Origin: Clostridium sp.
Lineage (GTDB): Bacteria; Bacillota; Clostridia; Lachnospirales; Lachnospiraceae
Assembly (NCBI GenBank): GCA_023664385.1
Contig: JAMPFU010000007.1
Coordinates: 1 to 64,000, forward strand
Length of the DNA stretch: 64,000 nucleotides
Direction: 5' to 3'
Every line of letters starts with the position of its first letter. The stretch's first letter is position 1. The notes beneath the pieces were generated by a model. It saw nothing but the letters and a program-made list of their open reading frames with translations. It made no database searches and was not told the DNA's origin. The position numbers and the translations under genes are program-made. Positions 42,704 through 52,408 of this stretch are shown here, in pieces.

Positions 42704-45592
42704 TTATTGTGCAGGTGGTGTTTCCGTTGGCGGCGCTTCCGTCGGCGGTGCCTCCGTTGTTGGTGCTGCCGTAGTCGGCGCTTCCGTTGGCGGCGGCGCA
42801 ACTGTTGTAGCAGGAGGCGGTGTCGTACCTTCTCCGGTTTTGCTAAAGGTTGCTGAAATTGTTGCATCTGCCTCAATGTTTACAAATGTATAAGTGCTTC
42901 TAGCGCCCTGACTTACCCCATTGACAAGGACATCCTGAATAACATATCCGTTGTATGGTGTTATATAGTAGGTAACTGTTGTTCCCTTATCAACTGAGGC
43001 TGACGCGGATATGGTGCCGCCCTCGCCTGCCTGGGAGGTTATCATAACCTGTTCTGCCTGCTCAGGGTGCAGGTCACATATTTCCTCCGTATACTTGTAA
43101 TCATCGTGGCCATCTCCCACATATTCCTTTGTGCCGTCATCCTTTACCCTGACAACAAACTCAACCACCTCAGGGCAGGTGTTTGTTGCTATTTTCTTTG
43201 ATTCCTTACATAGCTTTACAGGCTCATGTCCTGGACAGGTTCCGCCTCTAAAGCTTCCGGTTGCACAATAGTCAGTAAATGTAGGGCATGTCTCAAGCGG
43301 AATTTGTCCTGTTATCTGACAGAGCGTTATACTGCTTATACCGTCTGGTCTTTCCATGATAATCCTTGAGGTATCCTGCCCCTCAAGCTCTGCAATTCTA
43401 TCCATAACATCACGCCACATACACTTTGGTGCATTCGTACCGTATCTGGCAAGATCCACATTTGAATCACAGCCCATCCAGACCGAACCTGTATAATATG
43501 GCGTCATACCACAAAACCAAAGGTCATAGTTGCTTGAGGTTGTACCTGTCTTACCTGAACAGGCAACTCCCGACCTAAGATGCGCCATACTTCCCGTTCC
43601 TGCCGTAAGGGTGGTTCGCATCGCCTCAAGAAGAAGCCACGCCGTCGTAGGCTTCATAACCGTATGGGAGGTCGGTGTTGTATTATCTATAATCACATTT
43701 CCGTCATGGTCCAAAACCTTAGAATAAAATACAGGCTTATTATAAACGCCTCCATTGGCAATTGTGGCATATGCCGCTGTAATCTCAAGGTTTGTCACTC
43801 CATAGGTAAGTCCGCCTAGGGCTATAGACTGGTTGATATCGGAATATACGGTACCGTCCGATCCGGTTTCGCTATCAATAATGGTTGTAAAGCCATAATC
43901 AACCAAATATTGGTACGCAACCTCTGGCGTGGCTGCCGTAATTGCCTTAACCGCACAAATATTTGCAGACTGCTCAATCGCCTCTCTCAATGAAAAATAT
44001 CCCCTGTATGACAGTCCCCACCAGTTTTTAACCTGTACGCCATTGTCATAATGAAATTCCTCATCAAGGAACGGAGATGCAAGAGAGCCACCATAGGAAT
44101 CTATATAAGGCGTATATGCTGCAAGTATTTTAAATGTAGATCCTGCCTGACGCGTTGACATGGTTGCCCTGTTAAACGCCCTGTCAACCTTTTTTTCTCC
44201 ACGTCCGCTGAATATTGCTTTCACATATCCGTTATGCTGGTCTATAATCGTCATCGTAAACTGAGGCTGCGGGTCAACCTGATAGGACTCTGCAAAAAAT
44301 GTACCGCCCGTTTCCTCAAGCATTGCTTCCTTATACACATCTGCTGCAGCCCTTGCGGATGTTTCATCAGGATATATTTCATTATACTTTGGATTACCTG
44401 TCTGTTCCCTATAATATGAGAGCAAATTTTCCAGGCTGAAGTTCATAGGCTCATTATTTTCATCCGTCAGGGTAAGCTGATATTTTAATGCCACACTCGT
44501 TCCCTCATAATAATAGTCCGTCTTATTCAGCTCCTCGTCAAGAATTGCCTGAATATCGTCATCCTGAACAGAATATAGGGTATAGCCTCCCGTAAATACC
44601 TCAATAGACGCCTGTGCTTTTGTAAATCCATACAACTCCATAAGATCATTCTCAAATGCATCAAGAAGGGCATCCGTGTAATAGGAATTGGCAGAATAGC
44701 TTTCCTTCTGAATACGGTCAATCTCCGCTATTCTTGTATATACGTCGTCAGCCATGGCTGTATCGTATTGCTCCTGCGTGATATATTCAAGCTCAAGCAT
44801 CTTATCAAGCACATCCTCACGTCTATGGGCATTTGCCTCCGGGAAAATCGTAGGGTCATAACCATATGGATTTTTTGTTATTCCCGCAATAACCGCTATT
44901 TCAGATATGGTAAGATCTTTTATATCCTTGTCAAAATACGCTTCCGCAGCAGCCTGAATGCCGTGAACACCGCTGCCTAAGTATATTGTATTCAGGTAAT
45001 ATTCAAGTATGGCTTCCTTGTCATACTTTTTTTCCAGCTCAAGGGCAAGGTACTGCTCCTGAACCTTTCTCTCTACCTTATCAAGGAAAGAAGACTCATC
45101 CATACCTACATTAAACACATGGTTTTTGATAAGCTGCTGGGTTATTGTACTTGCTCCCTGGTCAAAATCTCCCGTGGTTATTCCATGTACTCCTGCACGG
45201 AAGATACCTCTTACGTCAATTCCGTTGTGTGTCCAAAAACGCTGATCCTCTATTGCCACAAAGGCGTTTACCCAATCCTCCGGTATATCCTCATAATAAA
45301 CATACACCCTGTTGGAATCTATGGTAGCAATCTCATTTTTAACATTTCCGTTTTGGTCACATATGACTGTCCGAAAACCCTTTGGTACAATATTGATATC
45401 ATTCACATCCGGTGCCCCATCCAGAATACCCTTCATCATTCCAAATGCAGCGCCTGCTCCCGCAACAATAACAGCTATAAATGAAACTAAAATTAACTTA
45501 AAAAAATTGACTAAAATTTTCCGTCTGGTCCGTTGTGCCTTGGAGACCAGTTTTCTCTGCTTCTTCTCAGTCTCCTGTATTGAAAAGCCCAT
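42704..45592 (-). CDS. Class A penicillin-binding protein with Flg_new_2-like repeat and Pro/Thr tail
   Basis: Bifunctional cell-wall synthase of 962 residues. One N-terminal membrane helix; a GT51 glycosyltransferase domain (E-D-Q-R-F-W-T-H-N-G-I-D, then G-A-S-T-I-T-Q-Q-L); a transpeptidase with the active Ser in G-S-T-F-K, S-A-N and S-G-K-T-G-T. After about residue 800 come Cys pairs (C-Q-I-T-G, C-P, C-P-G-H), then a G-G-T-I-S-A-S-A-type beta repeat (A-T-I-S-A-T-F ending) like those on secreted Firmicute proteins, and a Pro/Thr/Glu tail. The tail should reach outside the wall. Confidence 0.92.
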   Translation of the reverse strand: MGFSIQETEKKQRKLVSKAQRTRRKILVNFFKLILVSFIAVIVAGAGAAFGMMKGILDGAPDVNDINIVPKGFRTVICDQNGNVKNEIATIDSNRVYVYYEDIPEDWVNAFVAIEDQRFWTHNGIDVRGIFRAGVHGITTGDFDQGASTITQQLIKNHVFNVGMDESSFLDKVERKVQEQYLALELEKKYDKEAILEYYLNTIYLGSGVHGIQAAAEAYFDKDIKDLTISEIAVIAGITKNPYGYDPTIFPEANAHRREDVLDKMLELEYITQEQYDTAMADDVYTRIAEIDRIQKESYSANSYYTDALLDAFENDLMELYGFTKAQASIEVFTGGYTLYSVQDDDIQAILDEELNKTDYYYEGTSVALKYQLTLTDENNEPMNFSLENLLSYYREQTGNPKYNEIYPDETSARAAADVYKEAMLEETGGTFFAESYQVDPQPQFTMTIIDQHNGYVKAIFSGRGEKKVDRAFNRATMSTRQAGSTFKILAAYTPYIDSYGGSLASPFLDEEFHYDNGVQVKNWWGLSYRGYFSLREAIEQSANICAVKAITAATPEVAYQYLVDYGFTTIIDSETGSDGTVYSDINQSIALGGLTYGVTNLEITAAYATIANGGVYNKPVFYSKVLDHDGNVIIDNTTPTSHTVMKPTTAWLLLEAMRTTLTAGTGSMAHLRSGVACSGKTGTTSSNYDLWFCGMTPYYTGSVWMGCDSNVDLARYGTNAPKCMWRDVMDRIAELEGQDTSRIIMERPDGISSITLCQITGQIPLETCPTFTDYCATGSFRGGTCPGHEPVKLCKESKKIATNTCPEVVEFVVRVKDDGTKEYVGDGHDDYKYTEEICDLHPEQAEQVMITSQAGEGGTISASASVDKGTTVTYYITPYNGYVIQDVLVNGVSQGARSTYTFVNIEADATISATFSKTGEGTTPPPATTVAPPPTEAPTTAAPTTEAPPTEAPPTETPPAQ

Positions 45593-45731
45593 GGAGCCAC
45601 CTCCTTATTACTGTATGTACACTCAATTATTCATAAGTATATCAAAAAAAAACTCCAAATACAAGTACCGTAAAATTCTAACACGAAATCATGTTCAAAT
45701 TGTGACTTACAAGTAATTTTTGACTTATATT

Positions 45732-46400
45732 TTAAATGTTATTCCATTTTAAAAACTCTGTAGCAATATTTGCGATAAGCCTGTCCATTTCCTCCAAAAC
45801 AAAAACCATAAGCGGTTCATCTATCTTCTTTCGCCTCATAACCCTATCTATTTCAGTCCTTACCCGTTCCATGCTAAAGCCGTCATTTTCTATGATTGCC
45901 TGACAATCCTTCAGTTCAAGATTTCTTAGTCCATACCGTTCAATATAACGACTGTTCATTCTCGTATAATCCCCGTAATACATTTCCTCAGAAAAAAAGA
46001 GCTTTCGCGGATAAATCCTTCCGTTGTCAATCAGCTTTACCTGCGTTACCTCATCATACAAAAATGCAGGCTCAAGCTTATCGTTAAAGAAACGAAAGTG
46101 CTTCGTCCAATACAGCTCCAAAAATTTCAAATCAAAAATAAGGTGATGGTAATATCCCCTCACAAAGGGTTCATTTATCCTATCACCATGCTTTTCAAGA
46201 AATACATTCATATCCGGCTTTCTTACAAACTGCGTAAACGCCCTATCACTCCAAAAATGGCTCTGCTTTTTATTGTTTCCTGCCACAATGTCCGGTGCAA
46301 CGCTTCCAACAATATAATCGTTTATATAGGTTTCATCCTTGATGCCGCACAACCGCAAATACTCCTTGGCGGCTGCCATGTGAATTATAAAGCCCGGCAT
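45732..46400 (-). CDS. Zinc-dependent phospholipase C-like protein
   Basis: The 222-residue chain opens with M-P-G-F-I-I-H-M-A-A-A-K, then G-S-V-A-P-D-I, then H-F-W and Y-Y-H-H-L-I-F-D-L, the His/Asp zinc-ligand pattern of the phospholipase C/P1 nuclease-like family widespread in Clostridia. No signal peptide, so it is probably cytoplasmic. It overlaps the next gene upstream by sixteen bases and forms a group with it and the TetR gene. The substrate is unknown. Confidence 0.7.
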   Translation of the reverse strand: MPGFIIHMAAAKEYLRLCGIKDETYINDYIVGSVAPDIVAGNNKKQSHFWSDRAFTQFVRKPDMNVFLEKHGDRINEPFVRGYYHHLIFDLKFLELYWTKHFRFFNDKLEPAFLYDEVTQVKLIDNGRIYPRKLFFSEEMYYGDYTRMNSRYIERYGLRNLELKDCQAIIENDGFSMERVRTEIDRVMRRKKIDEPLMVFVLEEMDRLIANIATEFLKWNNI

Positions 46401-47065
46401 AATCTCACTCCCGCCAGCATATCTTCATCAAGATATACATTATTTAACTTTTTTCGTACCGTATCTGCACCGGTCTTTTCTGCTTTTACCATATCAGAAG
46501 CAATATCCTGCTGTACCCTTTTATCCTCCGGGCGTCCACTAATCCTTTCAAGGCTTTTAATATTGTACATAAGCAGTCCTGACAGTATTTTTTCTATGGA
46601 CATTTCCACTGCCTCCTGCCTCTTTAATTTCATTTCGGTATAATCTATGCTTCTCGGAATATCTATGCACCTTACATATATATCCTTATCCGTTCCAAGC
46701 TTATTTTTCATAAATTGCTTCCTAAGCGTATTTAAGTTCAAAAGCCTGATATCTATATTTTTGTCAGAGCATTCTGACAGTGTTTCCCCCACAACGGAAA
46801 TATACACATAGGTTTTGCTGCTGACTCTTAAGTTTTGTAAAAAGGAATACACTGCAAGAGAAAGCCCCCACCTATATGCAGGAACCACAAGTCCCACGCT
46901 GTCACAGGAAAGCAGTTCGCCTTCATATTCCGTATATTTTTTTACTACGCAGTCAGTAAGCCCTTTTTGTAAATGCAGTGCTATGACCCTTCCCGCATCC
47001 ATTTTTCTGATATGCTCTGACCTGTAATCCGTATCGGTATCACATACATAAAACACAAGATTCAT
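46385..47065 (-). CDS. Degenerate flavodoxin-like protein, 226 aa
   Basis: The first 130 residues follow the flavodoxin alternation, including D-S-V-G-L-V-V-P-A-Y-R-W-G-L-S-L-A-V, the usual second loop of EFR1-type flavodoxins. The phosphate loop (S/T-G-N-T) near the start is missing, so FMN binding is doubtful. The second half is helical and unrecognised. It lies three bases after the TetR gene, so the two are coregulated. Confidence 0.55.
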   Translation of the reverse strand: MNLVFYVCDTDTDYRSEHIRKMDAGRVIALHLQKGLTDCVVKKYTEYEGELLSCDSVGLVVPAYRWGLSLAVYSFLQNLRVSSKTYVYISVVGETLSECSDKNIDIRLLNLNTLRKQFMKNKLGTDKDIYVRCIDIPRSIDYTEMKLKRQEAVEMSIEKILSGLLMYNIKSLERISGRPEDKRVQQDIASDMVKAEKTGADTVRKKLNNVYLDEDMLAGVRLCRAL

Positions 47066-47068
47066 ACA

Positions 47069-47695
47069 CTACCCCCTGACTAAAGAATCAAAAAACATCC
47101 TAAAGGAATAGCGCAAATATTCTTCCTTCGTCATATTTAACCTACTGTGTATATAGTCTTTTTTTCTTCCTGCAACCTGTATAATTCCACTTATGGCAGA
47201 CCACACATATAATACTGTCGGCTCAAGCTCAATATCCTTTCTCAGGGCATTTCCCTTGATTCCCTTTTCTATCAGCTCCATTATGAGAAGTCTCAGTTCC
47301 TTTCCCATATCGTGCTTTATCATGCCTTGCCCCTTTTTTTGATTATTGAGACGGACATCTCCCGTAAGCCCCGCAAAATATCTTGGGTATTTTTCCTCAA
47401 AGGCTACAAGACATTCGCAGAACCGATAATAGCTTTTTTCAAAGTCCTGCTCCACATCCATTTCCTGCCTTATTTCAGCGCCAAGCTCCTCAAGATACTC
47501 TCCCACAATAGAATTAAAAATATCCTCTTTGCTCTTGAAGTAAACGTATATAGTTGATTTGCTGTAATCAGCATGCCTTGCAATATCATCCATGGTAGTC
47601 CTATCAATACCATTGATATCAAACAATTCTTTTGCAGCAGTAAGAATATTGTCACGATTAAATTGCTCCAAGGCTTCTTTTTTTCTTGCGCCCAT
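47069..47695 (-). CDS. TetR-family transcriptional regulator
   Basis: The N-terminal DNA-binding domain is typical (A-A-K-E-L-F-D-I-N-G-I-D, then T-T-M-D-D-I-A-R-H-A-D-Y-S-K-S-T-I-Y-V-Y-F-K-S-K-E). The C-terminal 150 residues are the ligand and dimer domain; the ligand cannot be predicted. It heads a three-gene group and probably controls it. The promoter region contains AACTGATAGT at 47713, repeated in inverse at 48023. Confidence 0.9.
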   Translation of the reverse strand: MGARKKEALEQFNRDNILTAAKELFDINGIDRTTMDDIARHADYSKSTIYVYFKSKEDIFNSIVGEYLEELGAEIRQEMDVEQDFEKSYYRFCECLVAFEEKYPRYFAGLTGDVRLNNQKKGQGMIKHDMGKELRLLIMELIEKGIKGNALRKDIELEPTVLYVWSAISGIIQVAGRKKDYIHSRLNMTKEEYLRYSFRMFFDSLVRG

Positions 47696-48063
47696 AAAAA
47701 TACCTCAAATTAAACTGATAGTGTCACTTTTACTTTATTGGAAATTTCTTCCATATCCACATAAACAAAATCTATATAAACATACTCAAAGTACAATTTA
47801 TATAACAAAAGTATAATAAATATATTTTAGTTCAATTTCCGTATTTATAGTAAATTTATTATACTTATAATTCAAAAAATATATTAAAAGTATTATAATA
47901 ATACAATTAGTTTTTTTATTATATATTATGTATTATTTTTATATCATATGTTCAAAATACAAAATAATAATACAATTTATATACCTTTATATTGTTTTTC
48001 AAACTTAATTGTTTTTTATTGTACTATCAGTTCGATTTTTTGTCAACAGTATTGTTAAATTTT
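47696..48063. other. Very AT-rich intergenic region with paired 10-bp motif
   Basis: No gene found. Bases 47800-48050 are almost pure A/T. AACTGATAGT at 47713-47722 occurs in exact inverse at 48023-48032. They may be operator sites for the TetR protein, or chance. The region lies between the TetR gene and the end of sigF. Confidence 0.4.
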
Positions 48064-48789
48064 TTATACATTTAGGGTTTCTCTCATCTTCTCCAAAAGC
48101 TTTTTTTCCAGTCTGCTTACCTGTACCTGACTGATTCCCAGCTCCCTTGCAACCTCGCTTTGGGTTTTGTCCTGAAAATATCTCATGTTTATAAGCTTCC
48201 GCTGCTTACTGTCCAGCTCACTCATTGCCTGCTCTATCATTAAGTGGTTTATCATTCCCTCCGCTGCAATTTCCGCCCCTGCATCATCTGCAACCTGATC
48301 TACAATGTACATCTCCTTTCCATCATGCCCATAAACGGTCTGATACAGCGACTCTATCTCCCTGTTTGCCTCCGTTGCCATGACAATATCTTCAATCTCA
48401 AGCTGTGTTTCCCTTGAAAGCTCCTCCAAGGTTGCTTCCCTGCCCAGCTTATTTGAAAGCTTTTCCCTTGCCATTGAAAGCTTATAGCCGTTCTGCTTTA
48501 AAATTCTCGATACCTTTATCATTCCGTTGTCCCTTAAAAATCTTTTTATTTCCCCTGAAATAAGGGGTACAGCATAGGTAGAAAATTTCACCTGATACTC
48601 CATTGAAAATCTGTCTATTGCTTTTAGCATCCCGATACATCCTATCTGATATATTTCCTCCAAATCATAGCCCCGCCCCATATATCTTCTCGCTATGCTC
48701 CATATTAGTCCGGCATTGTCCGAAACTATCTTTTCCTTAGCAGCCTTATCCCCTTTTCTTGCCAGTTCAAATAGTTTCATTTCATTCAT
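48064..48789 (-). CDS. sigF: Forespore sigma factor F
   Basis: First compartment-specific sigma factor of sporulation, activated in the forespore. The 241 residues show region 2 (D-L-E-E-I-Y-Q-I-G-C-I-G-M-L-K-A-I-D-R-F), the region 3 segment and region 4 helix-turn-helix (Q-S-E-V-A-R-E-L-G-I-S-Q-V-Q-V-S-R-L-E). It stands at the end of the spoIIA operon in the standard order. Confidence 0.95.
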   Translation of the reverse strand: MNEMKLFELARKGDKAAKEKIVSDNAGLIWSIARRYMGRGYDLEEIYQIGCIGMLKAIDRFSMEYQVKFSTYAVPLISGEIKRFLRDNGMIKVSRILKQNGYKLSMAREKLSNKLGREATLEELSRETQLEIEDIVMATEANREIESLYQTVYGHDGKEMYIVDQVADDAGAEIAAEGMINHLMIEQAMSELDSKQRKLINMRYFQDKTQSEVARELGISQVQVSRLEKKLLEKMRETLNV

Positions 48790-48793
48790 TTAT

Positions 48794-49237
48794 TTAATCA
48801 AACTGATGCTTTGACACACCAATCTCCTTCCACATTTTTACTATGGTGCCCACCCCGTATTCCGATTCGACGGTAAGACCATCCATAAATGCCTCCATAA
48901 AGGAAAATCCCATGCCTGACCTATCCTCCTGTGGTTTGCTTGTATACAAAGGCTCCATCGCTTTTTTTATATCCTCTATTCCCTTTCCGTTATCCTTTAC
49001 CTCTATGTACACCATACGTCCGTCAACCCTCGTCCGTATGCTTATCGTTCCGCTGGATTTTTCATATCCATGTATAATGGAATTTGTCACTGCCTCCGAA
49101 ACAGCCGTTTTTATGTCCGACACCTCCTCTAATGTGGGATTTGTTCTTGTTATAAATGCAGCGACAACCATTCTTGCAAAGCTTTCATTTTGAGCCTCCC
49201 CTGAAAATTCAACCATCATTTCGCTTGTGTTATTCAT
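48794..49237 (-). CDS. spoIIAB: Anti-sigma F factor SpoIIAB
   Basis: Serine kinase that holds sigma F inactive and phosphorylates SpoIIAA. The 147 residues carry the GHKL ATP-binding fold with E-A-V-T-N-S-I-I-H-G-Y (N box), D-N-G-K-G-I (G1) and G-M-G-F-S-F-M (G2). It overlaps spoIIAA by eight bases. Confidence 0.95.
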   Translation of the reverse strand: MNNTSEMMVEFSGEAQNESFARMVVAAFITRTNPTLEEVSDIKTAVSEAVTNSIIHGYEKSSGTISIRTRVDGRMVYIEVKDNGKGIEDIKKAMEPLYTSKPQEDRSGMGFSFMEAFMDGLTVESEYGVGTIVKMWKEIGVSKHQFD

Positions 49238-49583
49238 AGTAACCTCCCTTTAACATTTCCTTAATTATCTCCTCCTTAGAGCGTTTCTTTTTTACGATCC
49301 TATATATGCCTGACATTGTGAGAATCTTATCTATATTTGCATTTATGTTAATTACATAGACCTGTCCACCCGTATCATGAACCTTTCGGTATCTTCCCGT
49401 TATCAGTCCTATGCCTGAGCTGTCCATAAAGGTTGTTTTGTCAAAGTCAAATATAAGATGCTTTATATCCCCATCCTTAAAGCAGCTCTCCGTCTTTCTC
49501 TTAATCCTGTCCGCTGCAAAGTGATCAAGCTCCTGCGGCAGGTAGTAAATCATTACTCCGTTGCTTACCTCAAATGCTTCCAT
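49230..49583 (-). CDS. spoIIAA: Anti-anti-sigma factor SpoIIAA
   Basis: STAS-domain partner whose unphosphorylated form releases sigma F. The phosphorylated Ser lies in F-M-D-S-S-G-I-G-L. The start at MEAFEV gives a 117-residue protein, the length of the Bacillus protein, with GGAGAG 7-9 bases upstream; another ATG five codons earlier lacks good spacing. Confidence 0.93.
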   Translation of the reverse strand: MEAFEVSNGVMIYYLPQELDHFAADRIKRKTESCFKDGDIKHLIFDFDKTTFMDSSGIGLITGRYRKVHDTGGQVYVININANIDKILTMSGIYRIVKKKRSKEEIIKEMLKGGYYE

Positions 49584-49627
49584 TTCATATCTCTCCATTT
49601 CATTTTTTTACCGTGGTTTTGGCAACT

Positions 49628-49728
49628 AAAAAGGACTATCCCTATGGTTAGCCGTATAGAAACATTAAAACCCTATCGTTTTACTTTTCCTGTGTTCTTT
49701 ACAGCCTGCCATAAGGACAGTCCTTTTT
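49628..49728 (-). terminator. Long-loop inverted repeat between spoIIAA and TPR gene
   Basis: 49628-49647 and 49709-49728 are complementary over 20 bases with two mismatches (AAAAAGGACT outer, CCTATGG inner) and a 61-base loop. On the minus strand the second arm ends in a T run, so it can terminate the TPR gene; the loop may hold the spoIIA promoter. Confidence 0.5.
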
Positions 49729-49741
49729 ATTTTTTGTATAT

Positions 49742-50881
49742 TTACTCGTTTTCTATCATGCTTTGTATATCGTCAGCCGACATACCGGTTTTTACGGTTG
49801 AATAATCCGGCATTGTGTCATTTGCCATGGTTACATCATTTTCAAGATTTTCAATCCTGACATTCAGCTCTGCAATTTGATCGTTTAAAACCATAATTGT
49901 GGCATTTTTAACAGCCAGCTCCTCACTGTAGTATTTAATTTCATCCCTGTTTTCACTTCTTATTTTTTTCCTTTGTGCAGGGACTACTACAAAGAACAGA
50001 ATAAGTATACCCAGCACAAGCCCCACTATTACATATGTACCTGAATATTTTGCAAAGCTTACCTCGCCGTACTCTCCAGTCTTAACGGTTTTGTCAATAT
50101 TATTTTTCTTAAATTCCTTAAATACATTTGTTTTATCCTCAGGCGGCGCCTCAAGATTACCGTTTTGTGTAACGGAAAGCTCCTCCATATACACGTCGTC
50201 CAACAGTCCGTCGTTTTCTATGGACTGCTCACGCATCATAATAATATTTTCATCTGTGTGTCCCATTTCATGCAGATACCGTATCGCCTGTGGATTTGCC
50301 TTGTCTATTTTTAACACACGCCTTAAGGTGGTGCCTGCCTTTTCATAGTTTTCTACCTTAAGATACAAAAGCGCAAGCAGAAGATATCCCTTTACAAAAT
50401 GCGGATTTTCACCGAGAACGCTCTTTAGCTGCATAATTGCAAGGTCATAGTCCGCCGTGTTTGCATATCCAAGCGCCATATTATATTTTTTTGCAATCTG
50501 GTCAATAAACTCAAGCCTTCCCGGATCCTTCTTAAGCTCCTTTAAATACTTGGACGCAATATTATTGCTCGGCTCATAATTGACGCTCATCACAAAATGG
50601 CTTATGGCTTCAACGACTTCCCCCATCTCGTAGTATATAAGCCCCAAAAGATTTCTTGTCATAATGTTCTTTTTGTTATATCTGAGAGACATATTAAGGG
50701 ACTCAATGGCTCCCGACAAATCTCTGGCAATCGCTTTATCATATCCGATGTTGTAATGGTAGTCGGATGTATTAAATGCCTTCCATGTGACATTTACATG
50801 CATATTACAACCGATGCAATATCCGTTTTTCAAAATTCTTTTGCCACAGCTTGGACAAACGAAAGGTTTTGAATCAGCCAT
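49742..50881 (-). CDS. Zinc-ribbon, TPR and membrane-anchor protein, 379 aa
   Basis: Order of parts: an N-terminal zinc ribbon (C-P-S-C-G-K and C-I-G-C, residues 9-26), several TPR repeats (about 45-220), an acidic linker, one membrane helix (YVIVGLVLGILILFFVV) and a short C-terminal coiled coil (residues about 320-360) outside. Such proteins are common in Clostridia; role unknown. It follows the 60-residue gene and folC closely, suggesting one transcript. Confidence 0.75.
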   Translation of the reverse strand: MADSKPFVCPSCGKRILKNGYCIGCNMHVNVTWKAFNTSDYHYNIGYDKAIARDLSGAIESLNMSLRYNKKNIMTRNLLGLIYYEMGEVVEAISHFVMSVNYEPSNNIASKYLKELKKDPGRLEFIDQIAKKYNMALGYANTADYDLAIMQLKSVLGENPHFVKGYLLLALLYLKVENYEKAGTTLRRVLKIDKANPQAIRYLHEMGHTDENIIMMREQSIENDGLLDDVYMEELSVTQNGNLEAPPEDKTNVFKEFKKNNIDKTVKTGEYGEVSFAKYSGTYVIVGLVLGILILFFVVVPAQRKKIRSENRDEIKYYSEELAVKNATIMVLNDQIAELNVRIENLENDVTMANDTMPDYSTVKTGMSADDIQSMIENE

Positions 50882-50883
50882 AG

Positions 50884-51066
50884 TTAAAACCTCGTTCTTC
50901 CCGGCATTTGAACATATGCTGCCGATGTTGTGCTTCTAAGGTCTGTTGTCATCTGCGTCACAATATCGCTGATATCCTTTAAGTCATTGCTGTATATGGC
51001 TTCCTCCGCCTGACTAACCTCAGGTATCGGCTTAAACCGCTTTAGTTCTTCCTCGAAATTTATCAT
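50884..51066 (-). CDS. Small hypothetical protein, 60 aa
   Basis: A 60-residue acidic, helical protein (MINFEEELKRFKPIPEV start, PGRTRF end), overlapping the folC stop by four bases (ATGA). No family recognised, but the tight coupling to folC on one side and the TPR gene on the other supports it as real. In related Clostridia a short frame often lies at this place; I infer this from general experience, not from a search. Confidence 0.6.
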   Translation of the reverse strand: MINFEEELKRFKPIPEVSQAEEAIYSNDLKDISDIVTQMTTDLRSTTSAAYVQMPGRTRF

Positions 51067-52406
51067 TGAATGTTCCTCCTATTATTGAACTCCTTTATAC
51101 CTCCCACAAGATATAAGGAGCCAACACAATAAAGCATTGTATCTTCATGCACAGCTTCGTAAAGGGCTTCCTGAAACGACGTCTTGATATCCCTGTCACT
51201 ACTGATGCATACGCCTTTATCCTTCAGGTTTCTGTCAAATATCTTCCCGATTATCTCTGTCTGTAAGCCTCTCTCATTAGAAGATTGTGTTATGTAAACC
51301 TTTTTCAGATTCAGATTATTGCAAATATAGTTTATAATATTTTCATAATCCTTATCATCACTCGACCCATAAAGCAGTATGATAGGTTTATCCTGATTGG
51401 TAAGCCTTACTGTTTCCACAAATCGTTTTATTGCATCGAGATTGTGGGCGCCGTCAAGTATAACCCTCTCATGGATACGCTCCATTCTTCCTGCCCAAAA
51501 AAAATCCTGCAATGATTTTTTTATGACGGTCTGATCCATAACCTTTTTTTCTAAATCAGTATTTTTAAATAACGTATAACATGCTTCTATTGCGGTTACC
51601 GCATTGTCAATCTGATATACGGCACACATGTTTATCTTCAGGTTGTCATAACTATAATAACTACCTGAAACCGAAAAATCAATGGTTTTATCTGTTATTT
51701 CATTTATTATATATTTTGTTTTTGCGACATTAATTGCATCTGCACCAAGCGTATCTGCAATCCCACAAATAATTTTATCAGCCTGCTCATCACCCGTATT
51801 ATATACGACAGGCACATTTTTTTTAATGATTCCCGCCTTTTCATAAGCAATTTTTTCTATTGTATCTCCTAAATATTTTGTGTGGTCAAGTCCGATTGAG
51901 GTTATAATGCTTACATCCGGCATAAGAACATTTGTCGCATCAAGCCGACCTCCCAAGCCTGTCTCATAAATTACAAAATCAAGGTCTCTTTTTGCAAAAT
52001 ACACTGCTGCCATTGCAAATATAAATTCAAAAAAGGAAATATGTGGATTTCCCTCTGCGACAAGTATATCATTTTTTTCCTTTACCTCATGAAATGCCGC
52101 AAGAAATGCGTCATCATCTATCAGCTTTTCCCTGCCTGCCTCTACTGTAACAATTCTCTCATTTACCCTTACAAGATGCGGCGAGGTAAATATTCCTGCG
52201 TTCATGCCTGCCGATACAAGTATATTTTTTATAAACTGCGCCGTTGAGCCTTTTCCGTTTGTGCCTGCAATATGGATGCACCGGTGCGCCTTATGGGGCA
52301 TATGAAGCATATCAAGAACCTGAATCAGATTTTCATTTCCCGTTTTTCCCCTGTCCGAAAATCGTGGAATGTTAAAAATGTAGTTTACTGCTTCCTCATA
52401 ATTCAT
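51063..52406 (-). CDS. folC: Bifunctional folylpolyglutamate/dihydrofolate synthase
   Basis: Adds glutamate to folates in the cytoplasm. The 447 residues show the ATP loop H-I-A-G-T-N-G-K-G-S-T and the Mur-ligase pattern S-P-H-L-V, E-T-G-L-G-G-R-L-D-A-T-N and D-G-A-H-N-L-D-A. It follows queF by two bases. Confidence 0.93.
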   Translation of the reverse strand: MNYEEAVNYIFNIPRFSDRGKTGNENLIQVLDMLHMPHKAHRCIHIAGTNGKGSTAQFIKNILVSAGMNAGIFTSPHLVRVNERIVTVEAGREKLIDDDAFLAAFHEVKEKNDILVAEGNPHISFFEFIFAMAAVYFAKRDLDFVIYETGLGGRLDATNVLMPDVSIITSIGLDHTKYLGDTIEKIAYEKAGIIKKNVPVVYNTGDEQADKIICGIADTLGADAINVAKTKYIINEITDKTIDFSVSGSYYSYDNLKINMCAVYQIDNAVTAIEACYTLFKNTDLEKKVMDQTVIKKSLQDFFWAGRMERIHERVILDGAHNLDAIKRFVETVRLTNQDKPIILLYGSSDDKDYENIINYICNNLNLKKVYITQSSNERGLQTEIIGKIFDRNLKDKGVCISSDRDIKTSFQEALYEAVHEDTMLYCVGSLYLVGGIKEFNNRRNIQ

Positions 52407-52408
52407 AC

